A stretch of DNA of 64,000 bases. Origin: Pseudomonas taiwanensis (GTDB lineage Bacteria > Pseudomonadota > Gammaproteobacteria > Pseudomonadales > Pseudomonadaceae). Both the position numbers and the translations under genes were made by a program. The notes under the pieces were generated by a model that searched no databases, was not told the DNA's origin, and worked only from the letters and a program-made list of their open reading frames with translations. Location of the stretch: the NCBI RefSeq assembly GCF_013393345.1, contig NZ_QJRF01000076.1, positions 124,001-188,000 of the forward strand. Reading direction: 5' to 3'. Of this stretch, positions 1-10,795 are shown piece after piece. How positions within the stretch are numbered: position 1 is the first letter of the stretch; each line of letters opens with the position of its first letter.

Positions 1-1075
1 CGAAGCGGTTCACCGCAGTGGCCATTTCGCCGACCTCATCACGACTGTCGAGTTTGACGCGACGCGTCAGGTCGCCTTCACCTGCAGCCAGGTCGTTCAG
101 GGCATTGATCAGCAGGCGCAGTCGCACCACCACGCGGCGCCCGAGTACCACAGCAAGCACCAGCAGGACACCGAGACCGACCAACGCCAATCCCAGACCG
201 ATGCGCCAGCGCAACTCAGCCGCGGCCGACTCCACCGCCTGACGGGTACCCACACTCATGCTGCCAGCAGCTTCCCGGGCCGACTGCAGGCGAGCCGTCA
301 GGACCGCACTGCTCTCGCTGGCGGCGCCGGAGAGGCTTTCGCTCACCAGTTCGCCTCCACTGGCGATCAGCGCGACGAAACGCTGGTCCAGCGCCTTCAA
401 CTGCTCCTCCACTGCGGCAGTCGAGACACCCATGCGCACCTTGCCGATTTCCACGCCATTGGGACTGATAGGCGCCTCCACCAGGTAGACGGAGGGCTCG
501 TTGGCCGCCGCATTCAGCACCTTGTCCAGGGCGCGATCACCCTGCCCCCTGGCCAACAGCGCCTTGATCTGCGGGTTCTCGCGATTGAGGTAGCGGGTCA
601 GATGCTGACCATTGGCGTCGTCATAAACGACGAAGAGCACATTGGGATTGCGCTGGGCGCGACGGGCGAACTCGGAGAGCGTGGGCACATCGTTGTCCCA
701 CATGGCGCGCGGCGCTACGGCCGCCAGCAATTGCGCCAGGTCGTTGGCCGACTCCTTGAGGCTCTGCTCGAGGGTCTGGCGCAACTGCCCCTGCTCTTGC
801 TGGAGACGCTCACTCAGGGCCACCCCCAGGCGCTCGCGAGTCTTGGTGGAGAGGGCACTCAAGCTACCGGAAACTTCTTGGCCGGCCTGCTCGAGATCGC
901 CCGCCAGGCGCTGAGTGTCACCCCCGAGGCGCACACCCAGCTCATCCACCAGCGAGTTCACGGTGCTCCTCGTAAGGGCAACGGCAACCAGCACCTGCAC
1001 CAGGAGGGCAATGCCCAGCGCCATGAAGACCGGACGAAGCAAACGGCTTTGCAACAAAGACAGGATGGCTGACAC
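1..1075 (-). CDS. Methyl-accepting chemotaxis protein, N-terminal part (runs off left edge)
   Basis: About 358 residues are visible. There is a short cytoplasmic tip, a first membrane helix at about residues 14-34, a long mostly helical periplasmic region, a second membrane helix near 295-315 (rich in GLALVGLGVLLVLAVVLG), and then a HAMP domain ending at the window edge (AAGEGDLTRRVKLDSRDEVG). The methyl-accepting signalling domain lies outside the window. The start is taken as GTG at 1075 because AAGGAG stands nine bases upstream. By family it is an inner-membrane receptor that senses a ligand and controls CheA through CheW; the ligand cannot be told. It lies downstream of purA on the same strand, separated by a terminator. 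From memory, an mcp follows purA in several Pseudomonas species. Confidence 0.9.
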   Translation of the reverse strand, partial: MSAILSLLQSRLLRPVFMALGIALLVQVLVAVALTRSTVNSLVDELGVRLGGDTQRLAGDLEQAGQEVSGSLSALSTKTRERLGVALSERLQQEQGQLRQTLEQSLKESANDLAQLLAAVAPRAMWDNDVPTLSEFARRAQRNPNVLFVVYDDANGQHLTRYLNRENPQIKALLARGQGDRALDKVLNAAANEPSVYLVEAPISPNGVEIGKVRMGVSTAAVEEQLKALDQRFVALIASGGELVSESLSGAASESSAVLTARLQSAREAAGSMSVGTRQAVESAAAELRWRIGLGLALVGLGVLLVLAVVLGRRVVVRLRLLINALNDLAAGEGDLTRRVKLDSRDEVGEMATAVNRF

Positions 1076-1189
1076 GACTTGTGGCTCCTTTACGACCGTT
1101 ACCGCTATAACGGCGACAACTCGGATTTATAAAGTGCCAGCAAGGTACGTGCCGACCAGCAGCGCGACATTCGCGGCCACTGAAACGAC

Positions 1190-1214
1190 GAAGGGCCGCA
1201 CATGGCGGCCCTTC
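1190..1214 (-). terminator. Rho-independent-like hairpin after purA
   Basis: A perfect 10-bp inverted repeat, GAAGGGCCGC and GCGGCCCTTC, has a 5-base loop and lies 17 bases past the purA stop. The tract that follows on the minus strand is GTCGTTTC, only weakly T-rich, so termination may be partial. Confidence 0.6.
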
Positions 1215-1230
1215 GGGGGAGTCAGGAGAC

Positions 1231-2589
<1,359 letters not shown>

Positions 2590-2626
2590 TTAGCGGCCGG
2601 CAATTCAGCACCGGCCTTGAAACGTC

Positions 2627-3811
2627 TTAGGAAAGCGCCGCCACCTGCCAACGCCCGCCGTTCAGAACTAGCTGGCGGTCACAGCCGGCTTCCTGTGCGT
2701 TTGCCACTTCCTGGCCCGGCAGGGCCTGCACCACACGCTGGCCATCAGCCCGAAGGCGCTTGACCTCGTACCACAGGTACGGGTCATGGCTGTCCGGGGC
2801 CCAGATACCAGAAACTTCCTGCTCCAGCGACATGTTGCCCAGGGTCACCAGGGTCTTCAGGTCGGTGGAGAAACCGGTGGCCGGGCGCGCCCGGCCGAAG
2901 TCGGCGCCAATATCGTCATAGCGACCGCCCTGCGCGATGGACTGCCCAACGCCCGGCACGAAGGCGGCAAAGACCACCCCGGTGTGATAGTGGTAACCGC
3001 GCAGCTCACCCAGGTCGAAGTACAGCGGCAACTCTGGATAGCGCAGCTCCAGCGCATCGGCGATGGCGATCAGCTCGTCCAGTGCACGATGCACGTCCTC
3101 CGGCGCATCCATCAGCACGCCCTGGGCCAGATCCAGCACTTCGCGGCTGCCACAGAGTTCGGCCAGGGAACGGAGCATGGATGCCAGTTCGTGAGGCAGG
3201 TCTTCGGTGAGCTCGGCCACCTCGTCCACTGCCTTGCGCTGCAGGGCGTCGAACAGGCTGCGCTCAACCTCGCCGGAAAGACCCGCGGCCTTGGCCAGCC
3301 CGCGATAGATTCCGACATGGCCAAGGTCCATATGCACGTCCGGCACGGCGGCCAGTTCGAGCATCTCCAGCATCAAGCTGATGACTTCCACGTCACTCGC
3401 CGGACTGGCGTCGCCGTAAAGCTCAGCACCCAACTGGATCGGGCTGCGCGAAGTGGATAGCGCTCGCGGCTTGGCGTGCAGCACGCTGCCGGCATAGCAC
3501 AGGCGATTCGGGCCTTCACGACGCAGCGTGTGAGCATCGATGCGCGCAACTTGCGGCGTGATGTCCGCGCGGAATCCCATCAGGTGGCCCGACTGCGGGT
3601 CGGTCACCTTGAACGTGCGCAGGTCGAGGTCCTGACCGGCACCGGTCAGCAGGGACTCGAGATATTCAATATGCGGAGTGACCACGAAGTCGTAGCCCCA
3701 ACGCTGGAACAGATCCAGCACCTGGCGGCGGGCTGCCTCGATGCGTGCCGCCTCGGGCGGCAGTACTTCTTCGATACCGTCTGGCAGCAGCCAGCGATCT
3801 ACCGTTGCCAT
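2627..3811 (-). CDS. hisZ: ATP phosphoribosyltransferase regulatory subunit HisZ
   Basis: 394 residues resembling the catalytic core of histidyl-tRNA synthetase ([13 protein letters not shown] near the N-terminus, then motif-2-like [12 protein letters not shown]). It lacks the C-terminal anticodon-binding domain, as HisZ does. HisZ forms a hetero-octamer with the short form of HisG and carries histidine feedback control of the first step of histidine synthesis; it does not charge tRNA. hisG is not in this window. The position between the DUF2065 gene and purA matches other pseudomonads. Confidence 0.95.
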   Translation of the reverse strand: MATVDRWLLPDGIEEVLPPEAARIEAARRQVLDLFQRWGYDFVVTPHIEYLESLLTGAGQDLDLRTFKVTDPQSGHLMGFRADITPQVARIDAHTLRREGPNRLCYAGSVLHAKPRALSTSRSPIQLGAELYGDASPASDVEVISLMLEMLELAAVPDVHMDLGHVGIYRGLAKAAGLSGEVERSLFDALQRKAVDEVAELTEDLPHELASMLRSLAELCGSREVLDLAQGVLMDAPEDVHRALDELIAIADALELRYPELPLYFDLGELRGYHYHTGVVFAAFVPGVGQSIAQGGRYDDIGADFGRARPATGFSTDLKTLVTLGNMSLEQEVSGIWAPDSHDPYLWYEVKRLRADGQRVVQALPGQEVANAQEAGCDRQLVLNGGRWQVAALS

Positions 3812-3845
3812 TTCGCCAATCCCCTCTCAACCGGGCGGCAAGCCA

Positions 3846-4031
3846 TCAGTGAAGCAGATAAAGGAGGCCGGTCCCCAGCAACATGCTGGACAGGCCCATC
3901 AGGCGGAGATGACGGTCTTTGAACTCCGCCACCCCAAGCACCGCGGCGCGCCAACGGCGCGGATAGAGGAAGGGCAGGATGCCTTCCAGCACCAGCATCA
4001 GACAAAACGCAATGCCGAGTTCCTGCCACAT
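3846..4031 (-). CDS. DUF2065 small inner-membrane protein
   Basis: 61 residues, MWQELGIAFCLMLVLEGILPFLYPRRW at the start. Two hydrophobic segments (about residues 4-22 and 40-60) flank a basic loop, which is the pattern of the DUF2065 (YjeT) family. Function is unknown. The frame is open to 4076, but that longer start would lie inside a strong terminator hairpin (4052-4069), so the ATG at 4031 is preferred. It sits between hflC and hisZ, as in other Pseudomonas and near hflKC in enterobacteria, which suggests but does not prove a link to HflKC. Confidence 0.85.
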   Translation of the reverse strand: MWQELGIAFCLMLVLEGILPFLYPRRWRAAVLGVAEFKDRHLRLMGLSSMLLGTGLLYLLH

Positions 4032-4046
4032 GATTCCCGCGGACGC

Positions 4047-4069
4047 AAAAAAGCCGGGATTTCCCGGCT
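4047..4069 (-). terminator. Strong intrinsic terminator after hflC
   Basis: On the minus strand an 8-bp stem AGCCGGGA/TCCCGGCT with a two-base gap runs straight into six T residues (complement of 4047-4052). It separates the hflKC operon from the DUF2065-hisZ-purA genes. Confidence 0.85.
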
Positions 4070-4137
4070 GACCCATGATAACACGTTTTCCCTGACGGTC
4101 ACCCGGCGGACGATGAGCGTCCGCCGGAGGACTTGTA

Positions 4138-5007
4138 TCAGCGTGCGGCCTTGTCCAGATAGCGGAAGAAGTCGCTATTGGGATCCAGCACCATCACGTC
4201 GCTCTTGTTGGCAAAGCTTTCACGGTAAGCCTGGAGGCTGCGGTGGAAAGCGTAGAACTCCTGGTCCTGCCCGTATGCCTTGGCGTAGATCGCAGCGGCC
4301 TTGGCATCGCCGTCACCGCGGGTCTCCTCGGCTTCGCGATAGGCTTCAGCCAGCAGCACACGACGCTGGCGGTCAGCATCCGCACGGATACCTTCGGCCA
4401 GTTCCGAACCCTTGGCACGGTGCTCGCGAGCCTCACGCTCCCGCTCGGTACTCATCCGCTCGAACACGCTGCGGTTGACTTCCTTGGGCAGGTCGATGGC
4501 CTTTACACGAACATCCACAACCTCGATGCCCAGCTCCTTGCTGGCCATGCGATTGAGGGCGGAGGTGATGTCAGCCATCAGCGCATCACGCTCACCCGAC
4601 ACCACTTCATGCAGCGTGCGTTTACCGAACTGGTCACGCAGGCCTGCTTCCAGGCGGCGGGACAAACGCTCGTCGGCAATCTGCTTCATGCCAGAGGTGG
4701 CGGTGTAGAAGCGCTCGGCATCAGCCACTCGCCATTTGGCGTAGGCATCCACCATCACTGCCTTCTTCTCAAGAGTGAGGAAGCGCTGTGTGGGCGAGTC
4801 CAGAGTCAGCAGACGCGCGTCGAACTTGCGCACCTGGTTGACGTACGGAATCTTGAAGTGCAGGCCGGGCTGGACATTCGCCTCGACGATGCGGCCGAAC
4901 TGCAGCAGCACTGCCTTCTCGGTCTGCGACACGATGTACAGGCTGCTCCACAGGAGCAGGGCCACCACCACGCCGCCGATCAGGGCAAACAGCGATTTAT
5001 TGCTCAT
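4138..5007 (-). CDS. hflC: HflC, modulator of FtsH protease
   Basis: 289 residues. One N-terminal membrane helix (about 7-27, LIGGVVVALLLWSSLYIV) is followed by a periplasmic SPFH/band-7 domain (TEKAVLLQFGRIVEANVQPG) and a helical C-terminus. HflC pairs with HflK in a large cage that surrounds the membrane protease FtsH and limits its access to membrane substrates. Its ATG shares one base with the hflK stop (TGATG at 5005-5009), indicating translational coupling. The strong hairpin at 4047-4069 ends the operon. Confidence 0.97.
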   Translation of the reverse strand: MSNKSLFALIGGVVVALLLWSSLYIVSQTEKAVLLQFGRIVEANVQPGLHFKIPYVNQVRKFDARLLTLDSPTQRFLTLEKKAVMVDAYAKWRVADAERFYTATSGMKQIADERLSRRLEAGLRDQFGKRTLHEVVSGERDALMADITSALNRMASKELGIEVVDVRVKAIDLPKEVNRSVFERMSTEREREAREHRAKGSELAEGIRADADRQRRVLLAEAYREAEETRGDGDAKAAAIYAKAYGQDQEFYAFHRSLQAYRESFANKSDVMVLDPNSDFFRYLDKAAR

Positions 5008-6176
5008 CAGCGACTCTCCCTGGAACGCGAATTGCGCTGCTGCAAGTCAGTGGCGACACGCGAACCGAGATCACTGCCGCTCGCGGCGGCCGACGCTGCC
5101 GGAGCAACCGGAGCCTGGCTGGCACCTCGGTTATCGATCATCTTGTCCAGCGGCAGGTAGAGCAGGTTGCTTTGCCCATCCTTGCCGGAAACCAGAACCT
5201 TGCTGGTATTGGCCAGCACATCCTGCATGGTTTCCAGGTACAGACGCTGGCGGGTAACTTCCGGCGCCTTCTGGTACTCAGTGAGCAGCTTGGTGAAGCG
5301 GTCAGCCTCACCTTCGGCGCGCGCAACGACTTCATCGCGGTAACCGTTGGCATCCTCGATGATGCGCTGGGCTTGACCACGAGCCTCGGGGACCACGGCA
5401 TTGGCATAGGCCTCGGCCTGGTTCTTGGCACGTTGTTCGTCCTCGCGAGCACGGATGACGTCATCGAAGGCTTCCTGCACTTCACGCGGCGCGGCCGCAC
5501 TCTGCACGTTGACCTGGGTGACGGTGATACCGGTGCGATAGGTATCGAGGAAGCGCTGCAGGCGCTCCTTGATTTCGCTGGCCATCAGCTCGCGACCTTC
5601 AGTCAGCACCTGGTCCATCTCGGTAGAACCGACCACATGGCGCAAGGCACTCTCGGTGGCATGCTGCAGGCTGACCTCAGGCTGGTCGACGTTCAGCACG
5701 AAGTCCTGGAGGTTGCTGATCTTGTACTGGACGGTGAGCGGCACTTCGACGATGTTCTCGTCCTCGGTGAGCATCTGACCCTGCTTGCTGTAAGCACGCT
5801 CGCGGGTGACGTTCTCCTGGAACTTGCGATCGATCGGCGGGAAGTAGATGTTCAGGCCAGGGCCGACAGTCTCGTAGTACTTGCCGAAGCGCAGCACCAC
5901 GGCTTGCTCCTGCTCGTCCACAACATAAACCGCGCTGTACAGCCAGACCACGGCAAGCAAGGCCAGGCCGATGCCAAGCAGGCCGAAACCGCCCGACCTG
6001 CCGCCACCTTCGTCGCCGCCGCCACGTTTCTTGCCGCTGCCGAACAATCCGTTCAGGCTGTCCTGCAGCTTGCGGAAGGCCTCGTCCAGGTCCGGTGGCC
6101 CTTTGCGGTCGCCGCCACGGCGTCCACCCCAGGGGTCCTGGTTATTCGAGTTGCCACCCGGCTCGTTCCAAGCCAT
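5007..6176 (-). CDS. hflK: HflK, modulator of FtsH protease
   Basis: 389 residues. The Gly/Asn-rich N-terminus (MAWNEPGGNSNNQDPWGG) and a charged cytoplasmic segment precede a membrane helix at about 75-95. A band-7/SPFH domain follows (DEQEQAVVLRFGKYYETVGP), and the C-terminus is Ala/Ser/Gln-rich. The ATG at 6176 is preferred over one four codons upstream because GGAGAG lies at the right distance and the family starts MAWNEPG. It partners HflC, and the two genes overlap by one base. Confidence 0.97.
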   Translation of the reverse strand: MAWNEPGGNSNNQDPWGGRRGGDRKGPPDLDEAFRKLQDSLNGLFGSGKKRGGGDEGGGRSGGFGLLGIGLALLAVVWLYSAVYVVDEQEQAVVLRFGKYYETVGPGLNIYFPPIDRKFQENVTRERAYSKQGQMLTEDENIVEVPLTVQYKISNLQDFVLNVDQPEVSLQHATESALRHVVGSTEMDQVLTEGRELMASEIKERLQRFLDTYRTGITVTQVNVQSAAAPREVQEAFDDVIRAREDEQRAKNQAEAYANAVVPEARGQAQRIIEDANGYRDEVVARAEGEADRFTKLLTEYQKAPEVTRQRLYLETMQDVLANTSKVLVSGKDGQSNLLYLPLDKMIDNRGASQAPVAPAASAAASGSDLGSRVATDLQQRNSRSRESR

Positions 6177-6272
6177 AGCGCTCTCCATACTGATAAAGCA
6201 AAGACGCGCCCACGGCGCGCCCGCCCATGCTACCCAAGCCCGCGGCCCGCCGCAAAATCACCTCAGCGGGCT

Positions 6273-7574
6273 TTATTGCAAAGTGTGTTGCTCGAGAAAC
6301 TCGCTCGGCTGCCAGCCTTCTCGGCTGACCAGTCGATTCAGCTCAACGCGCGGCAGACGCACTGCAAGGAGAGCATCCCCAGCCTCGTTGTGATCCTCGG
6401 TCTGTACCGCACCCAAGGCAAAGAACTGTGCCCGCAACCGACCAAAACGCTGAGGCAGACGCAGGGTACCCACGAAGAGATCATCACCCAGCAACTCGGC
6501 CACGGCCTGTTCCAGCAACTCGAGACCGCTGCCATCACGCGCCGACAACCAGACCCGTTCGGGCTTGCCGTCCTCGTCGCGCTGGATATGCGGCTCGACG
6601 TTCGCCAACAGGTCGACCTTGTTGTAGACCTCCAGCATCGGCAGGCCTTCGGCACCGATCTCACCCAGCACCGCCAGCACCTGTTCGATCTGCGCCATGC
6701 GTTCGGGCTCGTGAGCATCGATGACATGCAGCAGTAGATCGGAGTTGGACGATTCTTCAAGGGTAGCCCGGAAGGCTTCGACCAGCTTGTGCGGCAGGTG
6801 GCGAATGAACCCCACCGTGTCGGCCAGGACAATCGGCCCGAGGTCATCCAGTTCGAGCCGGCGCAGGGTCGGGTCGAGGGTGGCGAACAACTGGTCAGCG
6901 GCATAAACCTCGGACGTGGTCAGCGAATTGAACAGCGTGGACTTGCCAGCGTTCGTGTAGCCGACCAGGGACACCGAGGGAATATCCGCACGCTTGCGCC
7001 CACGACGGGCCTGCTCGCGCTGGCTGCGGACCTTTTCGAGACGCTGCTTGATCTGGCGAATGCGCACGCGCAGCAGACGACGGTCGGTTTCCAGCTGGGT
7101 TTCACCGGGACCGCGCAGGCCGATACCGCCTTTCTGGCGCTCAAGGTGAGTCCAGCCGCGCACCAGACGCGTACTCATGTGCTCGAGCTGGGCCAGTTCG
7201 ACCTGCAGCTTGCCTTCATGAGTACGGGCACGTTGGGCGAAGATATCGAGAATCAGACCGGTACGGTCGAGCACCCGGCATTCAAAAGCGCGCTCGAGGT
7301 TGCGCTCCTGACTGGGTGTGAGGGTGTGGTTGAAGATGACCAGTTCGGCCTTTTCGGCCCCGACCAGGTCATGCAACTCATCGACCTTGCCGCTCCCGAT
7401 CAGATACTTGGCCGTTGGCTGGTGACGGGAAACAGAGACGAATGCCACTGTATCCGCACCGGCCGAACGAGCAAGTTCCAGGAATTCCTGCGGGTCTTCG
7501 CGCGCCTCGGGATCTTGGCCTTCCAGATGAACCAGAATGGCTCGTTCACCACCACCAGGGCGTTCGAAAAACAA
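6273..7574 (-). CDS. hflX: GTPase HflX, ribosome-associated
   Basis: 433 residues. The N-terminal HflX domain contains the glycine-rich GLRGPGETQLE segment, and a coiled coil of Arg/Gln/Lys-rich sequence leads into the G domain (G1 GYTNAGKST, G3 DTVGFI, G4 NKVD). HflX binds the 50S subunit and splits stalled or heat-damaged ribosomes. It begins 12 bases after the hfq stop and is clearly co-transcribed with hfq, the classic miaA-hfq-hflX arrangement. An 84-96 base gap then separates it from hflK. Confidence 0.97.
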   Translation of the reverse strand: MFFERPGGGERAILVHLEGQDPEAREDPQEFLELARSAGADTVAFVSVSRHQPTAKYLIGSGKVDELHDLVGAEKAELVIFNHTLTPSQERNLERAFECRVLDRTGLILDIFAQRARTHEGKLQVELAQLEHMSTRLVRGWTHLERQKGGIGLRGPGETQLETDRRLLRVRIRQIKQRLEKVRSQREQARRGRKRADIPSVSLVGYTNAGKSTLFNSLTTSEVYAADQLFATLDPTLRRLELDDLGPIVLADTVGFIRHLPHKLVEAFRATLEESSNSDLLLHVIDAHEPERMAQIEQVLAVLGEIGAEGLPMLEVYNKVDLLANVEPHIQRDEDGKPERVWLSARDGSGLELLEQAVAELLGDDLFVGTLRLPQRFGRLRAQFFALGAVQTEDHNEAGDALLAVRLPRVELNRLVSREGWQPSEFLEQHTLQ

Positions 7575-7586
7575 AGCAGTCTCCTA

Positions 7587-7841
7587 TCAGGCGTTACCCG
7601 GCTCAGCCTGCTCTTGCTCGGAAGCGCTGGGCAGACGTACGGGGCGGCTCGGTACCACAGTGGAAATGGCGTGTTTGTAGACCATCTGGCTGACAGTGTT
7701 CTTCAGCAGAATCACGAACTGGTCGAAGGATTCGATCTGGCCCTGCAGCTTGATGCCGTTCACCAGATAGATGGAAACCGGTACGCGTTCCTTACGCAGG
7801 GTATTGAGGTAAGGGTCTTGTAGCGAATGCCCTTTTGACAT
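7587..7841 (-). CDS. hfq: RNA chaperone Hfq
   Basis: 84 residues, [20 protein letters not shown]. It shows the Sm1 motif, including Gln8 and Asp9 of the proximal RNA face, and the Sm2 motif YKHAIST. The C-terminal tail is short, as in Pseudomonas, not long as in E. coli. Hfq hexamers match small RNAs with mRNAs and, in Pseudomonas, act with Crc in carbon catabolite repression. The ATG at 7841 is chosen over one three codons upstream by family N-terminus. The 99-base gap to miaA is long enough to hold an extra promoter, although no clear -35/-10 pair is seen. Confidence 0.98.
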   Translation of the reverse strand: MSKGHSLQDPYLNTLRKERVPVSIYLVNGIKLQGQIESFDQFVILLKNTVSQMVYKHAISTVVPSRPVRLPSASEQEQAEPGNA

Positions 7842-7940
7842 GTGCCGCACTCCTTTAGGGAAAAGTTTTTAGTTTTCAAATGACAAGAAAGATGACTGGT
7901 CCCGCCCTACCCCCAAGGATAGACGGTAACCGGTAAGGTC

Positions 7941-8915
7941 TCAGTTCAATATGGAGACCGACTTCAGGTATTTCAAGGTACGCGGCAGATTGTCGCAAGC
8001 AAGACTGTCCAACCAGTACAGATCGGACCAGCTACGCAACCAGGTGAACTGTCGCTTGGCGAGTTGGCGGGTGGCGATGATGCCGCGCTCTTCCATCTCG
8101 TTCCGGGTCAGCACGCCATCCAGGTAATCCCAGGCCTGGCGATAGCCAACCGCCCTTATCGACGGCAACCCTGCATGCAAGTCACTTCTGCAGCGCAGCG
8201 CTTCGACCTCTTCGATGAAACCCTGTTCCAGCATCAGACGAAAACGTTGCGCAATTCTTTCGTGCAACACCTGACGCTGGGTCGGCGCAATAGCCAAGTG
8301 CGCGACAGTATACGGCAAATGCGCCGTTCCTGGCGTGTTCTCGGCCGTAGTTTGCGCAGCTTGCCGCTGTCGGTGGGCGGTCATGGTGAGCCCGCTGACC
8401 TTGTAGACCTCAAGCGCCCTTGTCAGACGCTGCGGGTCGTTGGGATGGATGCGCGCCGCGGACTCGGGATCGATCGCTGCCAGCTCCCGATGCAGCGCAG
8501 CCCAGCCCTCGCGGGCCGCCCGGGCCTCCAGCTCGGCACGCACATCGGGATCGGCGCTGGGCATATCCGCCAACCCTTCCAGCAATGCCTTGTAATACAG
8601 CATGGTGCCGCCCACCAGCAGCGGAATCCGCCCCTTGGCGGTGATTTCCGCCATCGCAGCCAGGGCATCAGCGCGGAATTCCGCGGCCGAATAGCTCTCT
8701 GCCGGATCACGGATATCAATGAGGCGATGGGGAAACTCGGCCAGGGTGGCCTTATCCGGCTTGGCGGTACCGATATCCATGTCGCGATAGATCAACGCCG
8801 AATCGACGCTGATCAGCTCGCAAGGCAGGGTTCGCGCCAGCTCCAGCGCAAGATCGGTCTTGCCGGCGGCTGTCGGGCCCATGAGGAAGATTGCCGGTGG
8901 CAGCCTTTCAGCCAT
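7941..8915 (-). CDS. miaA: tRNA dimethylallyltransferase
   Basis: 324 residues with a P-loop at residues 13-20 (GPTAAGKT), the [16 protein letters not shown] segment and [13 protein letters not shown] typical of MiaA. The enzyme adds a dimethylallyl group to N6 of adenosine 37 in tRNAs reading UNN codons. Its start lies two bases after the mutL stop, so the genes are almost certainly one transcript. Order amiB-mutL-miaA-hfq-hflX is the same as in E. coli. Confidence 0.97.
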   Translation of the reverse strand: MAERLPPAIFLMGPTAAGKTDLALELARTLPCELISVDSALIYRDMDIGTAKPDKATLAEFPHRLIDIRDPAESYSAAEFRADALAAMAEITAKGRIPLLVGGTMLYYKALLEGLADMPSADPDVRAELEARAAREGWAALHRELAAIDPESAARIHPNDPQRLTRALEVYKVSGLTMTAHRQRQAAQTTAENTPGTAHLPYTVAHLAIAPTQRQVLHERIAQRFRLMLEQGFIEEVEALRCRSDLHAGLPSIRAVGYRQAWDYLDGVLTRNEMEERGIIATRQLAKRQFTWLRSWSDLYWLDSLACDNLPRTLKYLKSVSILN

Positions 8916-8917
8916 GC

Positions 8918-10795
8918 TCAGCGACCACGAAGGAACAGTTTATCCAGGTCATCCATGCCCAATTGGGTCCAGGTCGGACGCCCGTGGTTGCATTGGCCGC
9001 TGCGCTCCGTGTGTTCCATGTCGCGCAGCAGGGCATTCATTTCCGGCTGGGTCAGGCGACGATTCGCCCGCACGGCACCGTGACAGGCCATGGTGCCCAG
9101 AAGCTCGTTGAGGTGCGCCTGGATACGGTCGCTCGTGCCGTATTCCAGCAGGTCTGAAAACACATCGCGCACCAGCTGGGAGGCCTCGGCCTGTTTCAGC
9201 AGGGCCGGGATCTGGCGGATGGCCAGGGTTTCCGGACCCAGGCGCTGCAACTCGAAGCCAAGACGGCGGAACCACTCGCCATGCTCCTCGGCACAATCGG
9301 CCTCGCGCTGGCTGACTGCGATGGATTCCGGCACCAGGAGCGGCTGCCCCTTGAGCCCTTCGCTGGCCATGGCCACTTTCAGGCGCTCGTAAGTAATGCG
9401 CTCATGGGCCGCATGCATATCCACCAGCACCAGCCCCTGGGCGTTCTCCGCGAGGATGTAGATGCCCTTGAGCTGCGCCAGGGCGTAGCCCAGCGGCGGC
9501 ACATCGCCCTGGGCCTCCGGCAGCGCAGCCGGTGCAGAAGCCGTCGACAATGGTGCGAAGAACTCACGGTACGCTCCCTGGGCCTCGGCAATCGGCACGA
9601 CAGGTTGCGGACGCGGCGCCTGGTAGCCACTGACAGGCGGATTCCAGGCCGGTTGAGACGACGAGCGTTCCAGGACGTTGGCCGCCAAGCTCATTTCCCC
9701 CTGGGGACCGAATTCACCCGCAGCAAGACCACTCGGCCGGACAACCGCGTCGGTAGCGGCAGGCGCAGCGAGCTGATCCTCCGGACGCACTTCACCCAGG
9801 GCGCGGTGCAGGGTGCCGTAAAGGAAGTCATGAACCATGCGGCTATCGCGGAAGCGCACTTCGTGCTTGGTCGGGTGCACATTGACGTCGACCACTGCAG
9901 GATCGACCTCGAAGAACAGTACGAAGGTCGGATGCCGGCCGTTGTAGAGCACATCCCGGTAGGCCTGGCGTACAGCGTGGGCCACCAGTTTGTCGCGCAC
10001 CATGCGGCCATTCACATAGAAGTACTGCAGATCGGCCTGGCTACGGGAGAAGGTGGGCAGGCCCACCCAGCCCCAAAGATGCAAGCCATTGCGCTCGACC
10101 TCGATGGGCAACGCCTGCTCCAGGAAGGCGGGACCGCACACCGTAGCGACCCGGCGGGCACGGGCGATGGCGTCGCGTGCTTCATGGAGCGCGAAGATGG
10201 TCTTGCCGTTGTGCCGCAAATGGAAGGCCACATCGAAGCGAGCCAGGGCCAGACGCTTGATGACTTCCTGCAGATGGTCGAACTCTGTTTTCTCGGCACG
10301 CAGGAACTTGCGCCGCGCCGGGGTATTGAAGAACAGGTCACGAACTTCCACCGAAGTGCCCACCGGATGCGCAGCGGGCTGGACCCGCGCTTCCATGTCG
10401 CGCCCCTCGGTTTCCACCTGCCAGGCCTGGTCGGCATCGGCAGTGCGCGAAGTCATGGTCAGCCGCGCAACGGAACTGATCGACGCCAGCGCTTCGCCAC
10501 GGAAGCCCAGGCTCATCACCCGCTCCAGGTCTTCCAGATCGCGAATCTTGCTGGTGGCGTGGCGCGCCAGTGCCAGGGGCAGGTCGTCCGGGGGAATGCC
10601 GCCGCCGTCGTCGCGAACCCGCAGCAGTTTGACGCCACCCTGCTCGACTTCGACATCGATACGGCGGGCACCCGCATCCAGGCTGTTTTCCAGAAGCTCC
10701 TTGATGACGGAGGCGGGACGCTCGACCACCTCGCCGGCGGCAATCTGGTTCGCCAGCCGCGGACTCAGCAGCTGGATGCGCGCCAGCTCGCTCAT
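8918..10795 (-). CDS. mutL: DNA mismatch repair protein MutL
   Basis: 625 residues. The N-terminal GHKL ATPase shows [18 protein letters not shown] and [13 protein letters not shown] Pro/Ala-rich linker of about 100 residues follows, then the C-terminal dimerisation domain. That domain carries [12 protein letters not shown], a match to the DQHAx2Ex4E motif of MutL proteins with nicking activity (Gln to Met at position 2). A latent endonuclease is therefore expected, as in P. aeruginosa and unlike E. coli, and no dam/mutH-directed nicking would be needed. The first codons overlap the amiB stop by four bases. Confidence 0.97.
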   Translation of the reverse strand: MSELARIQLLSPRLANQIAAGEVVERPASVIKELLENSLDAGARRIDVEVEQGGVKLLRVRDDGGGIPPDDLPLALARHATSKIRDLEDLERVMSLGFRGEALASISSVARLTMTSRTADADQAWQVETEGRDMEARVQPAAHPVGTSVEVRDLFFNTPARRKFLRAEKTEFDHLQEVIKRLALARFDVAFHLRHNGKTIFALHEARDAIARARRVATVCGPAFLEQALPIEVERNGLHLWGWVGLPTFSRSQADLQYFYVNGRMVRDKLVAHAVRQAYRDVLYNGRHPTFVLFFEVDPAVVDVNVHPTKHEVRFRDSRMVHDFLYGTLHRALGEVRPEDQLAAPAATDAVVRPSGLAAGEFGPQGEMSLAANVLERSSSQPAWNPPVSGYQAPRPQPVVPIAEAQGAYREFFAPLSTASAPAALPEAQGDVPPLGYALAQLKGIYILAENAQGLVLVDMHAAHERITYERLKVAMASEGLKGQPLLVPESIAVSQREADCAEEHGEWFRRLGFELQRLGPETLAIRQIPALLKQAEASQLVRDVFSDLLEYGTSDRIQAHLNELLGTMACHGAVRANRRLTQPEMNALLRDMEHTERSGQCNHGRPTWTQLGMDDLDKLFLRGR

